Source: Chlamydia trachomatis
GTDB lineage: Bacteria > Chlamydiota > Chlamydiia > Chlamydiales > 2-12-FULL-49-11
Direction of reading: 5' to 3'
NCBI GenBank assembly: GCA_945870925.1
Contig: CAMBTZ010000055.1
Span: 1 to 8,582 of the forward strand
DNA: 8,582 nt
Part shown: piece after piece, positions 4,856-8,582 of the stretch
Layout: the number at the start of each line of letters is the position of its first letter
How positions within the stretch are numbered: the first letter of the stretch is position 1
Position numbers and translations under genes: made by a program
The notes under the pieces: generated by a model
Told to the model about the DNA's origin: nothing
Seen by the model: the letters and a program-made list of their open reading frames with translations, nothing else
Database searches by the model: none

Positions 4856-6435
4856 AAATTGGGAAAAAGTTCTTCTTGGATTTGAGCGAGGCGGATCTTG
4901 ATTTTCTTATCGAGTGTCGTAACACCGACTTCGATTGAGGGAAATAATGAGCTTTTTGAAAAGATGTGACCGTAGATTTTGAGCTTAGGTTCTGTCCCTG
5001 AGGGTCTAAGAATGTATTTACTTCCGTCCTGCAAAAAGAAAGCTAGCGCGTCTGATTTAGGGAGTCCGGTTTTTTGAGAGTCTAGGTAATCTTCAATTTT
5101 AAGAATAGGGTTTCCGGCTAAAGACTTTGGAGGGGATTTTCTGATTGAATCAAGTGTTTTTACGAGGAATTCAAGCCCTTTTTCAGATGAGAGGACTCGC
5201 TGACCTTCTCGAAAAATACCAAATTCAGCATAAATTTCATATAAGGCATCAATTAGATTTTTTCCGGTCTGCTTTAATGACAGTGTAATTTCTGCTGCCA
5301 GGCATGCAGCAATTGTTGCGTCTTTATCACGAGCATGCGTTCCATAAAGAAATCCAAGCGATTCTTCCATACCAAAGAGGAAGTTGTAAGTGTTTGTATC
5401 TTCCCATTGATGGATTTTTTCCCCGATATATTTAAAGCCTGTGAGCACTTCAAAACAGGTACCACCCGCTTTTTCGGTCATAGTTCTAATAAGAGGGGTT
5501 GAGACGATAGTTGTTACAGTTGCCCACTTATTTTTTAGCTTGGTGTTGGTTATTAAGTAATTAAGTATGATCGATCCTAGTTCATTTCCTGAAAGACGTC
5601 TTGGAGTGCCATTACGAATTATTGAAGCAGAGAGTCTGTCTGAATCCGGGTCAGAGACAAGAAGAACATCACCATTTTTTTCCTTTAAATCGCGTATGCC
5701 TAAGGCTAATGCGGCATCAGTTTCAGGATTTGGATAGGGGGTTGTTGGAAAAGTTCCATCAGGATTTTTTTGTTCATCTACGACATGAAGATTTGTGAAT
5801 CCCCACATTTCTAAAGCTTTAGGGATCATTGTGATTCCGGCGCCATTTAAAGGGGAGTAGATGATTGATAAATTTAAACCGAAGGTTGTGTCAAGTTTTC
5901 TATTAATTCTAAGCTTTAAAATTGCATCTAAGTAGGCTTCTTCGCACTCTTCACTTATAGTTTGAATCAGTGGGGAGTCAAGGAGAGTTGTTTTGATTTT
6001 AGTTGTTGCCATTACCTCTTTAATAATATTATCATCATGAGGATAAACAATTTGAGCGCCATCCGACCAGTAAACTTTATATCCGTTATACTCTTTTGGA
6101 TTGTGTGAGGCGGTAATGTTTATTCCGGCGATGCATTTATAGTATCTAATTGCAAATGAAGCAAATGGAGTAGGTCTTAAATTTTTAGTTAAGTGAGCGA
6201 TTATTCCATTGCCTGCTAACACTTTTGCTGTTTCTTCAGCAAATAGACGTGAATTAATCCTAGAGTCGTGACAGACAACAACGCCACAAGCTCTCTTGTT
6301 TTCAGGAAACTTCATAATATAATTTGCAAGAGCTTGAGTGACAACTTGAATTGTCTCGATATTCATTTGGCCGGGAAGCGGTCCCATCACTTCTCGAAGC
6401 CCTGCAGTTCCAAATTTAATCGTACTTCTGTCCAT
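4852..6435 (-). CDS. Phosphohexomutase (phosphoglucomutase/phosphomannomutase, PGM2-like class)
   Basis: Cytosolic alpha-D-phosphohexomutase interconverting sugar 1- and 6-phosphates, linking glucose/mannose phosphates to glycogen or glycan precursors. All four active-site elements are present: the phosphoserine loop TASHNP (S110 accepts phosphate), the metal loop DPDSDR (D262, D264, D266), the sugar loop GMEES (355-359), and the phosphate-binding loop RPSGTEPK (477-484). The N-terminal FGTAGLREVMG (8-18) and the ITASHNPKEYNGYKVY form place it in the class containing PgcA and eukaryotic PGM2, not the shorter GlmM class. It has 527 residues against roughly 570-600 for most members, so some loops are shortened. 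Preferred sugar cannot be read from the sequence. ATG at 6435 immediately precedes the conserved region; no Shine-Dalgarno is visible. It converges on the toxin gene and diverges from the unknown gene at 6584. Confidence 0.92.
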   Translation of the reverse strand: MDRSTIKFGTAGLREVMGPLPGQMNIETIQVVTQALANYIMKFPENKRACGVVVCHDSRINSRLFAEETAKVLAGNGIIAHLTKNLRPTPFASFAIRYYKCIAGINITASHNPKEYNGYKVYWSDGAQIVYPHDDNIIKEVMATTKIKTTLLDSPLIQTISEECEEAYLDAILKLRINRKLDTTFGLNLSIIYSPLNGAGITMIPKALEMWGFTNLHVVDEQKNPDGTFPTTPYPNPETDAALALGIRDLKEKNGDVLLVSDPDSDRLSASIIRNGTPRRLSGNELGSIILNYLITNTKLKNKWATVTTIVSTPLIRTMTEKAGGTCFEVLTGFKYIGEKIHQWEDTNTYNFLFGMEESLGFLYGTHARDKDATIAACLAAEITLSLKQTGKNLIDALYEIYAEFGIFREGQRVLSSEKGLEFLVKTLDSIRKSPPKSLAGNPILKIEDYLDSQKTGLPKSDALAFFLQDGSKYILRPSGTEPKLKIYGHIFSKSSLFPSIEVGVTTLDKKIKIRLAQIQEELFPNF

Positions 6436-6442
6436 GAACTAA

Positions 6443-6471
6443 ACAATAACTATTTAAAAGGGATTGTGCAA
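6443..6471 (-). promoter_or_regulatory. Weak candidate promoter of the phosphohexomutase gene
   Basis: On the minus strand TTGCAC (6471-6466) and TATTGT (6448-6443) are separated by 17 bp and match consensus at three and four of six positions. The implied start (about 6436) is one base before the ATG, which would make the mRNA leaderless and would explain the missing Shine-Dalgarno. Weak on its own. Confidence 0.25.
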
Positions 6472-6522
6472 GAAAAAGATGTTTTTAAGAGAATTGGCTA
6501 TAGCTCTAGTTTAAAATTATTA

Positions 6523-6551
6523 TTTACATTTAATTATGATTTGTGTATAAT
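6523..6551 (+). promoter_or_regulatory. Strong predicted sigma70-type promoter of the 158-residue unknown gene
   Basis: TTTACA (6523-6528, one mismatch) and a perfect TATAAT (6546-6551) with the optimal 17-bp spacer. The expected start is near 6558, giving a leader of about 26 nt that contains the Shine-Dalgarno. This is the closest match to consensus in the window. Confidence 0.65.
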
Positions 6552-6572
6552 TATCTCTTAATCATATTAATA

Positions 6573-6579
6573 GGGAGGT
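6573..6579 (+). promoter_or_regulatory. Shine-Dalgarno GGGAGGT deciding the ATG at 6584
   Basis: GGGAGGT ends 4 nt before ATG 6584. An upstream in-frame GTG (6578-6580) overlaps this site and so cannot be the start. Confidence 0.75.
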
Positions 6580-6583
6580 GGTT

Positions 6584-7060
6584 ATGACCAATCCGGTTGA
6601 TTCAGTCTTAGGCGGTATAATAAATTTAGGTAGAGACTATACAACTGATGGTGGAACAGGCTCATCTTCAGAAGGGATGATGTTAATTAATATGATTGCT
6701 AAAAGAGTAGAGATTCAAATATCAGAAACACCTGATGATCAACTAGATATACTGGTATCCCGAGTTGTTTTACAGGATGGGGGTGTTTTTGGAGCTGCTC
6801 GCATTGAAATAGAAGGTAGGAATTATCATCTAATATCAGAAGATGTTGCGGTGGCAGAGAAATTAGGGATAGTTCCAAGGGCTGTAGCTAAAGTTACTCA
6901 TATCGTTTACTACGGATTAAATGAAGAATTAGAAGAAGATTTTCTTATAAACTTTAAAGAAACACTAAAAGTATTTAAAGTAGGTGAACCAGTAATGCCC
7001 GATTTAATTATTAAATCAACAGTTGAATATCTGGTAACTGCTTTTAAAAGAGTGGCTTAA
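6584..7060 (+). CDS. Unrecognised soluble 158-residue protein
   Basis: I do not recognise this protein. It starts MTNPVDSVLGGIINLGRDYT, followed by a Gly/Ser/Thr-rich flexible stretch (about 20-30, TTDGGTGSSSEG). A mixed alpha/beta region then runs to the end: alternating strand-like segments RVEIQISE (41-48), LDILVSRVVL (54-63) and ARIEIEGRNYHLI (72-84), a helical acidic piece ELEEDFLINFKETLKVF (115-131), and a C-terminal helix (142-157). It has no cysteine or tryptophan, no signal peptide and no membrane segment. Expression signals are strong: near-consensus promoter and GGGAGGT Shine-Dalgarno. It diverges from the phosphohexomutase and converges on the YkgJ-type gene, so it is transcribed alone. 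A small, flexible-N-terminus soluble protein could be a secretion substrate or chaperone in a chlamydial cell, but nothing in the sequence proves this. That it is a real gene is supported by promoter, ribosome site and intact frame. Confidence 0.8.
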   Translation: MTNPVDSVLGGIINLGRDYTTDGGTGSSSEGMMLINMIAKRVEIQISETPDDQLDILVSRVVLQDGGVFGAARIEIEGRNYHLISEDVAVAEKLGIVPRAVAKVTHIVYYGLNEELEEDFLINFKETLKVFKVGEPVMPDLIIKSTVEYLVTAFKRVA

Positions 7061-7078
7061 GATTCTTGCCAATCTTGA
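7057..7078. terminator. Weak hairpin at a convergent gene junction, possible two-way terminator
   Basis: AAGATT (7059-7064) and AATCTT (7071-7076) pair around a 6-nt loop, extendable by a G-U and an A-U pair. It spans the shared stop codons of the convergent genes and is followed on the plus strand by the T-rich GAATTTCTTT. The stem is AT-rich and the T-run is interrupted, so termination is doubtful. Confidence 0.22.
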
Positions 7079-7473
7079 ATTTCTTTAAGGGATAGAAGAG
7101 GGGCATCCTTGTGATTAATTCCTTCGCAGGTAAGTGCTGCCTCATCCCATGCTTCAGGGGAGGAAATATTGCTTTTCCAGAAAGGAAATTGCCTGCATTG
7201 TTTAGGTCTTGCTTGGTAGATAGAGCATCTGTTCTCTTTTAAAAAAATGCAGTCATAGTTTGGGTGTTCGATCAAGCTGTAGCGGCCATTTACATTTCGT
7301 GCATATTTGTTTAAAAATTCTAAACGGGAAAGCTTTAAATGGTTAGCTGAGATTTCAATATCTTTTTCTGTAAGCCAAACATAGCCAGGTTCCTTACTGC
7401 AACATCCGCCGCAACCTGTGCATTTGAATGAGAGGCCTTTCTCATACCAAAGGGGTAATTGTTTTTCTGACAT
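7057..7473 (-). CDS. YkgJ-family cysteine-cluster (zinc/iron-binding) protein
   Basis: 138-residue soluble protein of the YkgJ/UPF0153 family, proposed to bind zinc or an iron-sulfur cluster; no reaction is established. Eight cysteines are visible: C18, C21, C24 and C25 in FKCTGCGGCCSKEPG (CxxCxxCC), then C75 and C83 in CIFLKENRCSIYQARPKQC, C93, and C116 in LTCEGI. The RPKQCRQFPFW segment is typical of the family. I start it at ATG 7473, which has GGAG 8 nt upstream and gives the normal compact N-terminus MSEKQLPLWYEKG. An in-frame ATG at 7527 would add 18 hydrophobic residues and lengthen the overlap with the preceding gene to 86 bp. With the chosen start it overlaps the metallophosphoesterase end by 32 bp in another frame, so the two are probably co-transcribed and translationally coupled. 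Its stop shares bases with the convergent unknown gene. Confidence 0.85.
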   Translation of the reverse strand: MSEKQLPLWYEKGLSFKCTGCGGCCSKEPGYVWLTEKDIEISANHLKLSRLEFLNKYARNVNGRYSLIEHPNYDCIFLKENRCSIYQARPKQCRQFPFWKSNISSPEAWDEAALTCEGINHKDAPLLSLKEIQDWQES

Positions 7474-8317
7474 CGGTAGGACTCCATGAATTATTATTAT
7501 ATTTGTAATGAGATACTTCACATTCATTATTAGAAAAAGTTAGAAGGTTGAAGGAACTTGCTTTTTTTAATGAGATAGAACCGCTATCTGCAACAGTTAT
7601 AGGACCTATTTGTTCAATACGATGAGAGTGTCTATGACCGTGAAGGTAGAGTCTGATTCTCTTGTCATTCATTATGATTGATTCTAGGCGGGCCCCCTCT
7701 TCTAAGTGAGCTCTTGGGAATTTAAAAAGTTCAAACGGATAGTGGCATGCCAGAGTGATTTCAGCTTCCTCAGGAAGGGATTTTAATACTGATAGAAGAG
7801 ATTTTTCAACATCTTTAGAGAAGACACCAATAGATTTATGCCATGGAGTCGAGCAGCTACAGTTGAGTAAAACAAGCCACCAAGGATTTTTAAGTTTATA
7901 AGCAGCTACATGGTCATTGATTAAGTTGTGTTTTGTATCGCCTGTGAAATTTACAAGGCCGTCAAGATAAGAAAAAAACAGTTGATTTCGGTGTGCTTTA
8001 TTTGTGTAAGCATCGTGATTGCCTGGTAAAGTAAATAGTTCAAACCCTTCATTTTTAATTGTTTTTACATATCTATTCATCATTTCAAATTCTTGATTGG
8101 AAGAAGAAGAGGTGTAGTCGCCACTGATAATTAAATGAGTTACTCCGAGTTTTTTTAAAAAGGGAAGGACTTCATAGGCTAAATTTGAATTAAAATTTAT
8201 TCGTCTTGTGAAAAGAGCGTTAAAATTCGCCAAAAATCGTTTAGAAAAAAACTGTAAAGGGTTCTTATTCAAGTGAAAGAAGTGAATATCTGATAGATGA
8301 GCAACTCTTAACGCCAT
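7442..8317 (-). CDS. Calcineurin-like metallophosphoesterase
   Basis: 291-residue enzyme of the two-metal metallophosphoesterase superfamily. The motif series is complete and in order: DIH (D10, H12) at the very N-terminus, GDYTSSS (D67), GNHD (N100, H101), the single histidine in ACHYP (H192), and GHRH (H226, H228, in LHGHRHSH). There is no signal peptide or membrane helix, so it is expected in the cytosol. The substrate cannot be read from the sequence: the superfamily includes cyclic nucleotide phosphodiesterases, nucleases and lipid A pyrophosphatases. The chlamydial lipid A enzyme LpxG belongs to this fold, but I cannot assign this protein to it. ATG 8317 lies directly before the first catalytic motif; there is no Shine-Dalgarno, and the start codon abuts an 18-bp inverted repeat. 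It overlaps the YkgJ-type gene downstream and is 30 bp from the small basic gene upstream. Confidence 0.9.
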   Translation of the reverse strand: MALRVAHLSDIHFFHLNKNPLQFFSKRFLANFNALFTRRINFNSNLAYEVLPFLKKLGVTHLIISGDYTSSSSNQEFEMMNRYVKTIKNEGFELFTLPGNHDAYTNKAHRNQLFFSYLDGLVNFTGDTKHNLINDHVAAYKLKNPWWLVLLNCSCSTPWHKSIGVFSKDVEKSLLSVLKSLPEEAEITLACHYPFELFKFPRAHLEEGARLESIIMNDKRIRLYLHGHRHSHRIEQIGPITVADSGSISLKKASSFNLLTFSNNECEVSHYKYNNNSWSPTDVRKTITPLV

Positions 8318-8335
8318 GGGGTATAATAATACCCC
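8318..8335. promoter_or_regulatory. Perfect inverted repeat abutting the metallophosphoesterase start codon
   Basis: GGGGTAT (8318-8324), AATA, ATACCCC (8329-8335): seven-base arms with a 4-nt loop, ending on the base next to the start codon (8317). The GC-rich ends stand out in AT-rich DNA. On the minus strand it contains TATTAT, a -10-like box 6-9 nt before the ATG. It may be an operator across the promoter, or an mRNA hairpin controlling initiation. There is no T-run, so it is not an intrinsic terminator. Confidence 0.5.
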
Positions 8336-8347
8336 GTGTAAGAATTA

Positions 8348-8581
8348 TTAGGCAGCTTTTTTATAGCTTTGATTGCTTTGCTTAAGCATCTTTCTTGCAA
8401 TACGCTTGCTCCTTTCTATATCAGACGATTGCCAGTGACTGGTAATTTTATTTGGATTTTTCTCATGAATATTAAGGGGGCGATTACCGGTTTCTTCTGG
8501 TTTCTTCCATCTAGCTCCATGATGAATTCTAAAAAATCCAATTTTTTCTAAATGTTTTTTATATAAATTCAAAATATCCAT
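8348..8581 (-). CDS. Small basic protein of unknown function, at the window edge
   Basis: Unrecognised. The visible protein is 77 residues, beginning MDILNLYKKHLEKIGFFRIH with ATG at 8581. Only one base lies beyond, so a longer N-terminus and the ribosome site cannot be checked. It is strikingly basic (12 Lys, 6 Arg and 5 His against 7 acidic residues) with no cysteine. The middle (about 21-48) is rich in Pro, Asn, His and Trp and probably extended. The C-terminal third (DIERSKRIARKMLKQ, about 54-68) looks like an amphipathic helix, of the kind found in nucleic-acid-binding proteins or ribosome-associated factors, but no motif proves this. It is on the same strand as the metallophosphoesterase with a 30-bp gap filled mostly by the inverted repeat, so co-transcription is possible. 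Coding support is the intact frame and the absence of a better opposite-strand gene. Confidence 0.55.
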   Translation of the reverse strand: MDILNLYKKHLEKIGFFRIHHGARWKKPEETGNRPLNIHEKNPNKITSHWQSSDIERSKRIARKMLKQSNQSYKKAA

Positions 8582-8582
8582 A

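Noticed and set aside
5274..5798. Short open frames on both strands inside the phosphohexomutase gene
   Set aside because: Shadows of the mutase reading frame; no ribosome sites and no protein-like composition.
6268..6561. Plus-strand 97-codon frame over the mutase start and the divergent intergenic region
   Set aside because: Antisense to conserved mutase residues and runs across the strong promoter at 6523-6551; no own expression signals.
7474..7527. Longer YkgJ-type protein with a hydrophobic N-terminus from ATG 7527
   Set aside because: The internal ATG at 7473 has a good GGAG site and gives the family's usual short N-terminus; the extension would deepen the overlap with the phosphoesterase to 86 bp.
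8369..8551. Plus-strand 60-codon frame opposite the small basic gene
   Set aside because: No ribosome site, and hydrophobic composition typical of the complement of a Lys-rich AT-rich gene.

Overview
The window most likely comes from a member of the phylum Chlamydiota, probably one of the environmental, amoeba-associated lineages rather than Chlamydia itself. DNA is AT-rich (roughly 36-38% GC by eye) and densely packed. The short nucleoid protein beside dnaX closely resembles, from memory, the chlamydial YbaB homologue, including the MGSG start and the AGNGLV segment. A eukaryotic-like Ser/Thr kinase, a toxin-antitoxin pair and several unrecognised small proteins also fit such a host-associated genome. 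The assignment is an inference; no database was searched.

Layout, left to right. (1) At the left edge, on the minus strand, lies the start of an eukaryotic-like Ser/Thr kinase (1-163). It has a TTG start behind a clear Shine-Dalgarno (SD) sequence and runs out of the window. (2) Upstream of it on the same strand is a 706-residue membrane HD phosphohydrolase of the PgpH type, predicted to degrade cyclic di-AMP. (3) Diverging from that gene, only 44 bp from its start codon, is dnaX followed by the ybaB-type gene (plus strand). The two best promoter candidates for the divergent genes interlock, with overlapping -10 hexamers. (4) A compact type II toxin-antitoxin module follows: an AbrB/MazE-fold antitoxin and a Doc-type Fic-fold toxin, overlapping by 4 bp. 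(5) A convergent phosphohexomutase (minus strand) comes next and shares the last bases of its stop codon with the toxin gene. (6) Diverging from the mutase is an unrecognised 158-residue soluble protein with the best promoter and SD in the window. (7) The right end is a minus-strand group: a small basic unknown protein, a calcineurin-like metallophosphoesterase and an eight-cysteine YkgJ-type metal-cluster protein. The last two overlap by 32 bp.

The genes do not form one pathway. The pieces that may work together are dnaX-ybaB (replication and nucleoid), the antitoxin-toxin pair, and the metallophosphoesterase-YkgJ pair (probable operon). The most interesting signals are regulatory and structural: interlocked promoters between a c-di-AMP hydrolase and a replication gene; several SD-less genes with a -10-like box only 6-9 nt before the ATG (possible leaderless mRNAs); an 18-bp hairpin or operator abutting a start codon; and two convergent gene pairs that each terminate on a shared TTAA. 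I found no tRNA, rRNA, CRISPR array, insertion sequence or convincing intrinsic terminator. No convincing new multi-gene system was identified.
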